A stretch of 37,902 bases of DNA from positions 1-37,902 of IMG/VR virus record IMGVR_UViG_3300045918_000235; one strand, written 5' to 3'. Both the position numbers and the translations under genes were made by a program. The notes below the pieces were generated by a model. The model was not told the DNA's origin, did not search any database, and saw only the letters and a program-made list of their open reading frames with translations. This document shows, one piece after another, positions 1 through 6,639 of this stretch (position 1 is the first letter of the stretch; every line of letters starts with the position of its first letter). Origin of the DNA: a virus.

Positions 1-105
1 TGGATCGTTTGAGTATATATCCATGACTCTCCAAAGAGTAATTTCGTTATTCTGTTTATCCTCTTCTGTATAATACTCCCAATCTTTCATTTCATTAAAT
101 TCCAT
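1..105 (-). CDS. Small early protein, cut by the left edge
   Basis: Leftward reading frame whose ATG is at 105..103, preceded by an AAAGG ribosome site. 35 codons lie in the window: an acidic, Trp/Tyr-containing peptide (MEFNEMKDWEYYTEEDK...). No family is recognised. If the window is circular, the frame runs on through 37902..37888 as MSLQ and a TAA, giving a 39-residue protein. It is the first gene after the leftward promoter at 141-167 and would therefore be the most promoter-proximal early gene, the usual place for small host-takeover proteins; that role is inference only. It is too short to judge by coding statistics. Confidence 0.55.
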   Translation of the reverse strand, partial: MEFNEMKDWEYYTEEDKQNNEITLWRVMDIYSNDP

Positions 106-140
106 ATTTACCTTTTTGTTTTAATTAATAATTAATATTT

Positions 141-167
141 ATTATAATAGAATAATTAATGTGTCAA
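141..167 (-). promoter_or_regulatory. Leftward early promoter candidate
   Basis: On the minus strand TTGACA (167..162) is followed after 15 bases by a perfect TATAAT (146..141), or after 17 bases by TAATAA. Transcription would begin about 30 bases before the ATG at 105, leaving room for its ribosome site. The 15-base spacing is short, so the exact -10 box is uncertain. The -35 box is the outer end of the left arm of the inverted repeat at 163-327. Confidence 0.6.
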
Positions 168-327
168 CAAAAAGCGTGTATGTATGATGTTTTTTGAATG
201 TCTGTTTTTTACATAAAAAAAGAAAATAATATATATTATATAATATATATATATGCCCTTTTAAAACTTTTTTGTATGTAAAATAGACATTTGTTGAAAA
301 TATCATACATGCATATTGTTTGTTGAC
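163..327. repeat. Long imperfect inverted repeat with AT core
   Basis: Left arm 163-222 and right arm 267-327 (about 60 nt each) are imperfect inverted copies. Shared blocks are GTCAACAAA, ATGTATGAT, AATGTCT, TTTTACATA and AAAAAAG. The 44-nt spacer is nearly all A/T with alternating TA runs and should melt easily. GTTGAC sits at the outer end of both arms, so both arms point promoter-like -35 boxes outward (TTGACA leftward, TTGACG rightward at 323-328 with a weak TATTTT at 347-352). This fits a shared operator or an origin of replication. Confidence 0.65.
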
Positions 328-653
328 GGGAATATTTATACTACTTTATTTTTAATAATATTGCAAATTTCTTTTTGTTCTTTATTTAATTCATCTACAG
401 TACTAACCTCATCAAAATTGTGGCAAATGCATGATTCTATTAGCTAAGATACACTTTTATCTGTCTTGTATGATAGATACTTTAAGTACTTTAATATGTT
501 TGTGCTTATAGTTATACTTGTATTTTACCGTGACTCATCTTGTCTATCTAACCACTCATCTTTTAAAAAACTGTGATAAAATATAACTTTTGTAATTGAC
601 ACAATAGCCAATATGATATCAACAAAATCTATTTACTAAACAAGGCGGTGTTT

Positions 654-716
654 ATGCACAGTGCATATACTTCACTGCGTATAAGTGACAAATACTTCAC
701 TGCGTAGCAGTGACTC
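654..716. repeat. Iteron-like 25-nt tandem repeats
   Basis: ATACTTCACTGCGTA occurs at 667-681 and again at 692-706, within two 25-nt units (667-691, 692-716). Each unit contains a dyad: TCACTGC-GTA-GCAGTGA is perfect in the second, and the first is a weaker version. Just upstream is a perfect ATGCAC-A-GTGCAT palindrome (654-666), and related CAGTGATGCAGTA fragments follow to about 745. Repeats of this kind bind replication initiators or regulators; here the role is inferred from position. Confidence 0.5.
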
Positions 717-773
717 AGTATGTAGATGCAAGCAGTATGCCAGTGATGCAGTAGACTAACGCATATAGAGCAG

Positions 774-843
774 AGGGGGGTGTTTGACGACTGCGTTCAG
801 CAAAGAGGGTAGGTGTAGGGGGTATGAGAGCTTTGTGGGGTGG
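774..843 (+). other. G-rich tract, possible G-quadruplex or packaging signal
   Basis: The plus strand carries runs of six, three, five, four and three G (around 774-780, 809-811, 819-823, 836-839 and 841-843) in an otherwise AT-rich genome. Loops between the last four runs are about 7, 12 and 1 nt, so a G-quadruplex is possible but not ideal. No gene lies here. Composition and position just before the packaging genes make it worth testing as a structural or packaging element. Confidence 0.35.
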
Positions 844-894
844 GTGAAAGTTAGTCTTTATAGCACCAAACTTCGACCTTTACTTTTAAACTTG

Positions 895-924
895 TTGACA
901 GTATCATTTAAGTATGAATATAGA
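895..924 (+). promoter_or_regulatory. Rightward promoter candidate for packaging genes
   Basis: TTGACA (895-900) followed after 18 bases by TATAGA (919-924). The octamer GTTGACAG (894-901) is shared exactly with two leftward promoters, at 32031..32024 and 35984..35977. If transcription starts near 931, the first usable start in the next gene is the ATG at 956 and not that at 914. Confidence 0.45.
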
Positions 925-1378
925 TGAACTAAGAAGACAAAAACTAATAGAAGAAATGAATGTTAAACCAGATTTATCAGTTGACTTTGATAATAAGCAA
1001 GAGTTTAAAGATAAACCTACACAGTCATTAATTGATGAACCATCTATAGAGATACCTAATGAAACTGCAGTTAGTAGAGAACCATCTAGTAAGTTACCAA
1101 TAAGCAATGATGATATAGCAAGAAGACAGTTGATGCTAAAACAAGCAAAGCAGAGCGGTGATGATGAGATATATCTTTCATCTCATCCAGAAGAACAGGA
1201 TAAATTAAGATTACTAGATCAAGAGTACTACAATAAACAATCATCTGCACCAGAAAGAGTACCAGAAGATGCTAATTTTGTTAATCAGGCAAAAGATAAT
1301 CAAGACGCATTAAGAAGAATAATGTTCTCAATAGACTACAAAAAGAAAAATAAAATAAATGAAACTGATGGTGCTTAG
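914..1378 (+). CDS. Hypothetical hydrophilic protein at head of late block
   Basis: 154 residues from the ATG at 914; very rich in D, E, K, N and Q, without hydrophobic segments, probably largely disordered with short helices. No family is recognised. The ATG at 914 has no ribosome site and would lie inside the core promoter proposed at 895-924. The ATG at 956 (codon 15) follows AGAAGAA and is the better start if that promoter is used, giving 140 residues. It is the first rightward gene before packaging, so a structural or packaging accessory role is possible, but nothing in the sequence shows it. Confidence 0.65.
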   Translation: MNIDELRRQKLIEEMNVKPDLSVDFDNKQEFKDKPTQSLIDEPSIEIPNETAVSREPSSKLPISNDDIARRQLMLKQAKQSGDDEIYLSSHPEEQDKLRLLDQEYYNKQSSAPERVPEDANFVNQAKDNQDALRRIMFSIDYKKKNKINETDGA

Positions 1379-1395
1379 TATTGACTCATTAATTA

Positions 1396-1417
1396 GTTGA
1401 CGATAGTGTATGTCAAC
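1396..1417. promoter_or_regulatory. GTTGAC dyad before next gene
   Basis: A GTTGAC-N10-GTCAAC inverted repeat lies about 20 nt before the start of the next gene. The half-site equals the -35 hexamer context used at the other promoters here, so this may be an operator or a transcript hairpin. The -10 match nearby (AATAAT, 1421-1426) is too close to the start codon to be a good promoter. Confidence 0.35.
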
Positions 1418-1435
1418 AGCAATAATGGAGTTAAT

Positions 1436-1915
1436 ATGATATCTACTGAACAAATCAAGAAGAGAAAATCTCAATTAGAAGACGCATTAAGAGATGTACA
1501 TGTAGCTCTTAATCATGAAGAGTATACAACACCATTTAAATTTAAAAGAATGGATCTAATTGAACCAAAACATTTGAGACACCACCATTTAAAGAACATA
1601 TGTGAAAAGTGCATAGTAACTGGTAGTGGTTTTGATCCATCATTGATTACACAGCATATTGAGCATATTGCTCTAGATAGGTTTAATAAGATTGTATTAG
1701 ATGAGTTGTCATTATTATCTATTGAAAGCTTAATGGGTATGAGGCATGAATTAGAATTGTTAATGTTAAAAGAGAGATCTAATCATTATAATATTGAAAT
1801 TGAAAAGATTAATAAGTTGTTAGTTGAAGATACTACAGGAGTAGTTGCTGGTGATTTAGTTGTTGAAGAATCATTGAAAGAAAGTAATAATAAAAACTCT
1901 AAGAAGAAAAAATAG
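1436..1915 (+). CDS. Hypothetical protein, helical with CxxC
   Basis: 159 residues. I choose the ATG at 1436 because it follows GGAG with 5 bases of spacing; the frame is open further upstream from a TTG at 1397 that lies in the dyad and has no ribosome site. The middle carries a His-rich run (HLRHHH) and a CEKC pair, which together could bind a metal. The rest reads as amphipathic helices with leucine-rich stretches, and the C-terminus is a Lys/Asn tail (KKKK). No family is recognised. It sits between two other small hypothetical genes upstream of the terminase, in one rightward run. Confidence 0.7.
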   Translation: MISTEQIKKRKSQLEDALRDVHVALNHEEYTTPFKFKRMDLIEPKHLRHHHLKNICEKCIVTGSGFDPSLITQHIEHIALDRFNKIVLDELSLLSIESLMGMRHELELLMLKERSNHYNIEIEKINKLLVEDTTGVVAGDLVVEESLKESNNKNSKKKK

Positions 1916-1923
1916 GGGAATTT

Positions 1924-2124
1924 ATGGTTAAGACTATATTAAAAAAGAAAGTTTCTAAGATTAAAGTTGAAGCTGAGAATAAGAAAGAAGATAAAGCAGA
2001 GAAAGGAATTGAAGAGGCTGGAGAGAAAAAGAAGAAAGATTTCTCACTGAAAGCTGGTCATACTAATGTAATGAATGGTAAATGTCCTGACTGTGGAAAA
2101 AATGCAGCTACTTGTAACTGCTAA
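1924..2124 (+). CDS. Small Lys/Glu-rich protein with Cys-pair C-terminus
   Basis: 66 residues starting at an ATG after GGGGAATTT. The first two thirds are almost all K, E and A. The last 15 residues hold CPDCGKNAATCNC, a four-cysteine knuckle typical of a small zinc ribbon. A charged tail joined to a compact metal-binding tip suggests nucleic-acid or protein binding, which is inference. It begins 8 bases after the preceding gene and is followed after 13 bases by the 19-residue Lys-rich peptide, so the three are probably co-translated. Confidence 0.65.
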   Translation: MVKTILKKKVSKIKVEAENKKEDKAEKGIEEAGEKKKKDFSLKAGHTNVMNGKCPDCGKNAATCNC

Positions 2125-2137
2125 TGTTGGAGTAAAT

Positions 2138-2197
2138 ATGGCAAAGAAAAAAGCAGCTAAACCAGCTGTAAAGAAACCTGTTAAAAAAGGTTGTTAA
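2138..2197 (+). CDS. 19-residue Lys-rich micropeptide
   Basis: ATG at 2138 with a TTGGAG ribosome site 5 bases upstream; reads MAKKKAAKPAVKKPVKKGC and stops at TAA. Half of its residues are lysine or alanine. Very short basic peptides of this kind occur in many phage genomes, and the good ribosome site is the main evidence here. The TAA is followed after one base by a perfect 10-bp hairpin. Its frame is the same as that of the small terminase gene downstream, but TAA and two TAG codons separate them. Confidence 0.5.
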   Translation: MAKKKAAKPAVKKPVKKGC

Positions 2198-2198
2198 T

Positions 2199-2221
2199 AC
2201 ATATGGACATAGTCCATATGT
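2199..2221. other. Perfect 10-bp hairpin
   Basis: ACATATGGAC (2199-2208) and GTCCATATGT (2212-2221) pair perfectly around a 3-nt loop. There is no T-run after it, so it is not a standard terminator. It may protect the upstream transcript end, or act as a recoding or translational element for the downstream frame. Confidence 0.55.
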
Positions 2222-2227
2222 GGTTAG

Positions 2228-2428
2228 TCTAGTGAGAAGCTGACTTTAAATGCTTCTCGCCTTAACTGGTGCTATTATAATATAGATACGTCATGCTTAG
2301 TTTTAACTGAGAGTACTATTGGTGAAATTCCAGTACACCAGTCCATTTTAATTGGTAAACCGTATGGAGCCTTTATAGAAATTGAGATTCAAAAGATTGA
2401 TAGAAAGACAAAAGAGTCAGCTAGAATA
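2228..2428 (+). other. Open frame without start codon, in frame with small terminase
   Basis: From the TAG at 2225 to the ATG at 2429 the small-terminase frame stays open for 67 codons with no ATG, GTG or TTG. The translation looks protein-like (for example GEIPVHQSILIGKPYGAFIE), with alternating hydrophobic residues. The same DNA can form GAGAAGC/GCTTCTC (2234-2240 with 2252-2258) and ACTGGTG/CACCAGT (2265-2271 with 2336-2342) stems. The only ribosome-site-like GGAG (2366-2369) precedes ATA and ATT codons. It could be an N-terminal extension using a rare start, a decayed N-terminus, or an RNA element. Confidence 0.4.
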
Positions 2429-2953
2429 ATGTATTTTAGTGACTATGATCTCATTGATATCAGTGAAAAATTAAACATAAATTTAGATACAGTTAGGTTT
2501 TATGTATTCGGAGAGAATGGGTCTGGATCTAATGAACACTGTTGGTTTCAATTAAAGAAGCAGTTGAATCCTACTAGTGTTGCTACATATATAAAAGATA
2601 AGATAATAGTTTTAGATAAAACGGCTGGATTAGCATTAAATATATTAAATGAAAATTTAAGAAGAGTTCAGAATCAATTGCTAGATGATGATTCATTTAC
2701 ATTGTCAATAGATGATACAAAGAAACTTGCTGGTATTGTTGTTGATATGGATAAGATAGTTAGACTAGAGAGTGGAAAGGCTACAGATATAATTGACAAT
2801 ATTGCACAGATGAGTATTGCAGATGCGAGAAGAATATTAGCGGAAGACCCATTTGCACCTACAGTAATTGAAGCTGAGTTTGATGAATTAGTTGATGAGA
2901 ATGCTATTGAATCAAGCAGAGAAATGAAGCAGGTTACACGTCCATGGAAGTAG
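2429..2953 (+). CDS. Probable terminase small subunit
   Basis: 174 residues from the ATG at 2429. It ends inside the start of the large terminase (10-base overlap), the position expected for the small subunit that recognises the packaging site. Residues 5-45 resemble a helix-turn-helix (YDLIDISEKLNINLDTVRF), followed by a long helical region (about 50-145) suited to oligomerisation and an acidic tail that could contact the ATPase. No catalytic motif is present or expected. The ATG has no good ribosome site and the frame is open for 67 codons upstream, so the true N-terminus may be longer. The assignment rests on position and fold, since small subunits are poorly conserved. Confidence 0.6.
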   Translation: MYFSDYDLIDISEKLNINLDTVRFYVFGENGSGSNEHCWFQLKKQLNPTSVATYIKDKIIVLDKTAGLALNILNENLRRVQNQLLDDDSFTLSIDDTKKLAGIVVDMDKIVRLESGKATDIIDNIAQMSIADARRILAEDPFAPTVIEAEFDELVDENAIESSREMKQVTRPWK

Positions 2954-4386
2954 AAGATCAAGTTAAAAATGCTAAGATTACTGCAGATATGTTATATGAT
3001 CTTGCTCAAGTGTTTACACCTCATGCTGGTCAGATACCAATAGGAAAAGCTCTATTTGGTGATAATAAGAAATTGATAGTAATTGAATGTGGAAGGAAGT
3101 TTGGTAAGACAGATATTCTTTGTTATGCTCTTTATAGATGGGCGATGACTAATCCAAGAACATATTCATATTATATAGCACCGTGGGCGAAACAGATTAC
3201 AGATTTAGTTTGGGCGAATGGAAGATTACCTATGTTCTTACCAGATCATTTAATGAAGAAGTATGTTCATTCTGTAAACAATACAGATAAGCGTATTGTA
3301 TTTAAGAATGGTTCATTTATTAAGTGTGAAGGGAGTGATAACTATGAAGCAGGAAGGGGTTTTTCGGCTACAGGAATGGTTGCGTATGACGAGGCTAAGG
3401 ATCATAATCCTAACTTTCATAATTCCTTTGAACCTAACCTTGCTATTACTGATGCGCCTTTGCTCGTGGTTGGTACTCCAGCTTATGAAGATAATAACTT
3501 ACTTACAAGACTAGGAGACCTAGCTAAGATAACTAAGACAGGGTCTTATAACTCATTTCCATCTCATATGAACCCATACATATCTAAAGAATACTTAGCT
3601 AGAAAAGAGGCTGAGTTTAGAGAGCGTGGAGAATATGATATATTCGAACTTGAGTATCTAGCAAAACGAGTTAAGATTGGAAGTAAGTATATTTTTCCAA
3701 TGCTAAAGAAAAGTATGATTAAGCCACATGGAGAGTTGCTTGAGCATTTACGAATTAATAGAAAAGACTATGACTTTTATACTGGGTATGATCCAGGGTC
3801 AGTTAAGTGCTTTGCTGTGGGATTCACTGCTATACACAGGTATAATAGGAATATCATTATTATTGATGAAATTTACGCCACTAAATTGGGAGAAAACTCG
3901 ACACGACAGATAGTCCCAGTATCATTACAAAAGTCAAATGATATAAATTCTAACAATGATGATTGGAGTGATTGTTATGATTATGCAGCAGCTTGGTTTG
4001 CAAGTGAGATTGCTTATGAGTATCCTGATTACCCTCATGCTTTATTCCCATGTGAGAAAGATTTAAAAAATAAAGAAAATAAATTATCACTTATAAAAGA
4101 TGCATTGCTAGCAGGTCTAATAACATTTAGTGATAAGTGTGAAAAAACATATTGGGAATTTGATAACTATAAACTTGATGATAAAGGTAAGGTAGTTAAA
4201 GAGAACGACCATTTAATTGATCAGTTTAGATATGTTTTAAATCTTGCTGGATTTAGTACAGTAGAAGGTGCGATACCACTTTCATTTCTAGATAAGTATG
4301 GGCCTGGAACACCTAGGTCAGATAGATATATAGAGGACTCTGAGGAGGGTTATGGAGATATTGACGATTACATTATCAATGGTTAG
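2944..4386 (+). CDS. terL: Terminase large subunit (ATPase and nuclease)
   Basis: 480 residues, the usual length for the motor that cuts concatemeric DNA and pumps it into the prohead. Walker A is GRKFGKT (residues 50-56), Walker B MVAYDE (145-150, catalytic Glu 150) and the coupling motif VVGTP (175-179). The RNase H-like nuclease half begins at about 270, with acidic residues at D283 (GYDPGS), the IIIIDE strand (304-309) and a late cluster NDHLIDQFRY (421-430, D422/D426). It overlaps the small subunit and is followed by a membrane-protein frame that begins inside it. It should act at the portal vertex. Confident call. Confidence 0.95.
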   Translation: MEVEDQVKNAKITADMLYDLAQVFTPHAGQIPIGKALFGDNKKLIVIECGRKFGKTDILCYALYRWAMTNPRTYSYYIAPWAKQITDLVWANGRLPMFLPDHLMKKYVHSVNNTDKRIVFKNGSFIKCEGSDNYEAGRGFSATGMVAYDEAKDHNPNFHNSFEPNLAITDAPLLVVGTPAYEDNNLLTRLGDLAKITKTGSYNSFPSHMNPYISKEYLARKEAEFRERGEYDIFELEYLAKRVKIGSKYIFPMLKKSMIKPHGELLEHLRINRKDYDFYTGYDPGSVKCFAVGFTAIHRYNRNIIIIDEIYATKLGENSTRQIVPVSLQKSNDINSNNDDWSDCYDYAAAWFASEIAYEYPDYPHALFPCEKDLKNKENKLSLIKDALLAGLITFSDKCEKTYWEFDNYKLDDKGKVVKENDHLIDQFRYVLNLAGFSTVEGAIPLSFLDKYGPGTPRSDRYIEDSEEGYGDIDDYIING

Positions 4387-4555
4387 TTTCATTTTATCAG
4401 TCATTTCAATAGTGATTGGTATTATTGCGTTTATTGAATTAAGATCTTTTATGAAGTCAACACATAAAGTGGAATTTGTTCCTCTTGATCCAAATCAAGT
4501 TGGTGGCAAAGAGCCAAACATTAATGATGAATTAAAAAGATATGGATTAGATTAA
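4352..4555 (+). CDS. Small single-pass membrane protein overlapping terL
   Basis: 67 residues. The ATG at 4352 lies in the last 35 bases of the large terminase gene and follows GAGGAGG with 3 bases of spacing; an ATG at 4382 that overlaps the terL stop is an alternative giving 57 residues. Residues 7-31 form one long hydrophobic segment (ILSVISIVIGIIAFIEL is its core), followed by a hydrophilic tail. A membrane protein between terminase and portal is unusual. It could be a holin-like or superinfection protein; no family is recognised. Confidence 0.65.
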   Translation: MEILTITLSMVSFILSVISIVIGIIAFIELRSFMKSTHKVEFVPLDPNQVGGKEPNINDELKRYGLD

Positions 4556-4566
4556 GGAGTAACGCA

Positions 4567-6639
4567 ATGAGACAAGCAATTTGGGATTCTTTTGATGATA
4601 ACTATAGTGGTAATAGCAATGAAAAACTATTCCCATTTATTAATCTAGAAGATGAAAAGGAAACACTAGACTGGTTAGTAAAAGATATTGAAGGTAAATT
4701 TAGATCAAGATCATCTAGACTTGAGATGTTAAGAAGATATGATGCGATGTTTAAAGGAGCAACGTATGTTGGAGATAAAAATAGTAGAAGAGGGGCAGAA
4801 GAAGACGGAATCGACTTTAGAAGACCTAGCTCAATCTATAATTTCGTTTCTGAGATGGTTGAAGCAAAAGTTTCTCAGAGATCAAGATTCAAACCGTCTA
4901 TTGCAGTAATACCGCAAAATGATGATCAGAATGATGAGAATAGAGCTGATGCGGCTAAGATGGTTTTAAATGCAATGTCACAGACAAAAGACTTTGAAAC
5001 AATTTTAAGCAATGGTGATAAGTGCAATTTTCTTTGTGGTCAATCTTATACATATGTTAACTGGAATAAGTACTTAGGAAAGCAAAGCAAGCAATTCCAA
5101 GATGCAATTAATCAAGGTGTAGAATTAAAATATGAAGATGGAACACCAATACCATTTGCTATGGAAGGTGATATTGATTATCAAGTTTTTGGGCCTGATA
5201 GGTGTTATGAGCAATTAGGAAAGAAGAGATGGGAAGATGTCATGGACATCGATAAGATAGAATGGGTTCATGTAGATGAATTAAAAGCAGACTATCCAGA
5301 TAAAGATATTAGTCCAACAGATTCTATATATCACTCATATTTCTCTGCTGAAGAGAGATTAGATTGGGTAAATCATTGTATGGTAGTTACTTATTATCAT
5401 AAGCCAAATAGATTCTTACCTAATGGAAAGATGGTTAAGTTTACTCCAGGTGCAGTATTAGAATCTACAGATTTCCCTTATTCTCATGGAAAGCTTCCTT
5501 TTATTTTTGATACAGATATAGATGTTCAAGGTGAATTAACTGGAAGACCATTCGTAGCTAATATTGAAAAACTCCAAAGACTACATGATATGATTTCTTC
5601 CAGTGCTGCAAGAGGGTTTGCTATTAGTAACTCTCCTAAATGGGTATATGCTAAGGGATCTATTGATCCTAATAAACTAGCTAATCAGTATTCATCATTA
5701 GAATTTAAAGGTCCATTGGCTCCAAGACTTGAAACATTTAACGGTGTTCCACAAGCTTCAATGCCAATGTTAGAATGGACCGAGAAAGGAATTGAAAAAG
5801 CAGCTACTATCTATGGTATTTCTCGTGGAGAACCACCTACAGGTGTTAAGGCGGCTGTAGCATTGCAATTTCTTGATGAACAAGAGCTTCAAAGAGAATC
5901 AAGAGGAATGTCAAAAAGACAAAGAAGAATTATAGAGTTAAATAAGATGACTCTTTCAATGATCCAACAATTCTACACTAAAGAAGATGGAAGGATTCTA
6001 AAGATACTAGGTGAAGATAATCAGTATCTAGTATTAGACCTTCAAACTATGGATCTATCTGGAGAGTTTGATATTAGGATTGAGAATAGCTCATCTCTTC
6101 CAGATAGCAAAACAGGAAAGATTGCAGCTATTCTTGACCTAAATACAGCTACACAAGCTGATCCTATGTTTAATAAAGAAGCAATTGCCCAAATGCTTGA
6201 TCTAGGTAATGATAGAAGATTTAAACAACAATCAACTGCTGGATTAAAAGCAGCTCAGTTTAAACTTCAAAATATGTTAACTGGAAAACCAGCTCAAGAA
6301 CCAAGAGATTTTGATGATTTCATTGTTGAATATCCAATATTCATTGCAGCTTTAAGACAAAGAGAATTTAAAGGTGAAGATCCAAAAATTATTGAAGTGC
6401 TTTCTAGTTATATATATGGAATGGAGTTCTTAATGTGGAAAAAGTCACAAATGAATCCAATATTTAAGCAAAAGATAATGATGTTTAATGATTATCCAAT
6501 ATTCTATAAAGTTCCTTTAATGGCTCCTGCTCCTCAACCAATTGCAGGTGGAGAAAAACCAATAGGTCCAATGGAATCAAATAAAGCTGAACAGAAGCAG
6601 CAACAACAAGTAGATCAACAACAAGGAGCAATTAAGTGA
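4567..6639 (+). CDS. Portal protein, P22 gp1-like
   Basis: 690 residues with AAGGAG seven bases before the ATG. Length and position (between large terminase and scaffold) fit the dodecameric portal ring through which DNA enters and leaves the head; the P22 portal is about 725 residues. The sequence is mixed helical, with a conserved-looking core (FPYSHGKLPFIF, residues ~305-316; then a helical stretch and a GISRGEPPTG loop, ~417-426) and a long Gln-rich, low-complexity C-terminus (about 650-690), comparable to the barrel and tail of P22 portals. No enzyme motif is present. It ends in a GTGA overlap with the next gene. Confidence 0.88.
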   Translation: MRQAIWDSFDDNYSGNSNEKLFPFINLEDEKETLDWLVKDIEGKFRSRSSRLEMLRRYDAMFKGATYVGDKNSRRGAEEDGIDFRRPSSIYNFVSEMVEAKVSQRSRFKPSIAVIPQNDDQNDENRADAAKMVLNAMSQTKDFETILSNGDKCNFLCGQSYTYVNWNKYLGKQSKQFQDAINQGVELKYEDGTPIPFAMEGDIDYQVFGPDRCYEQLGKKRWEDVMDIDKIEWVHVDELKADYPDKDISPTDSIYHSYFSAEERLDWVNHCMVVTYYHKPNRFLPNGKMVKFTPGAVLESTDFPYSHGKLPFIFDTDIDVQGELTGRPFVANIEKLQRLHDMISSSAARGFAISNSPKWVYAKGSIDPNKLANQYSSLEFKGPLAPRLETFNGVPQASMPMLEWTEKGIEKAATIYGISRGEPPTGVKAAVALQFLDEQELQRESRGMSKRQRRIIELNKMTLSMIQQFYTKEDGRILKILGEDNQYLVLDLQTMDLSGEFDIRIENSSSLPDSKTGKIAAILDLNTATQADPMFNKEAIAQMLDLGNDRRFKQQSTAGLKAAQFKLQNMLTGKPAQEPRDFDDFIVEYPIFIAALRQREFKGEDPKIIEVLSSYIYGMEFLMWKKSQMNPIFKQKIMMFNDYPIFYKVPLMAPAPQPIAGGEKPIGPMESNKAEQKQQQQVDQQQGAIK

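Larger units (their letters stand above)
106..913. other. 808-bp gene-free divergent control region
   Basis: No convincing gene on either strand. It holds, left to right, a leftward promoter, a long imperfect inverted repeat with an AT-only core, a region of short repeats around 654-745, a G-rich tract at 774-843 and a rightward promoter at 895-924. It separates the leftward early genes from the rightward late genes, so it should carry control of both and is the best place for a replication origin or a packaging signal. The only open stretch seen is a leftward frame ending at about 344, with no start codon and only 34 codons, which I do not call. Confidence 0.7.

Noticed and set aside
330-450. 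Leftward frame of about 34 codons with two Cys in the control region, ending near 344
   Set aside because: No ATG, GTG or TTG start and no ribosome site; length is within chance in AT-rich DNA. It may be a decayed fragment.
2138-2260. T4 gene 60-like ribosome bypass from the Lys-rich peptide into the terminase frame
   Set aside because: Frame and hairpin fit, but GGT and TGT landing codons are followed directly by TAG, and no other matching take-off/landing pair is present.
2190-2430. tRNA or group I intron in the structured stretch
   Set aside because: No cloverleaf, no T-loop consensus and no group I core elements can be assembled; the reading frame is also open through it.
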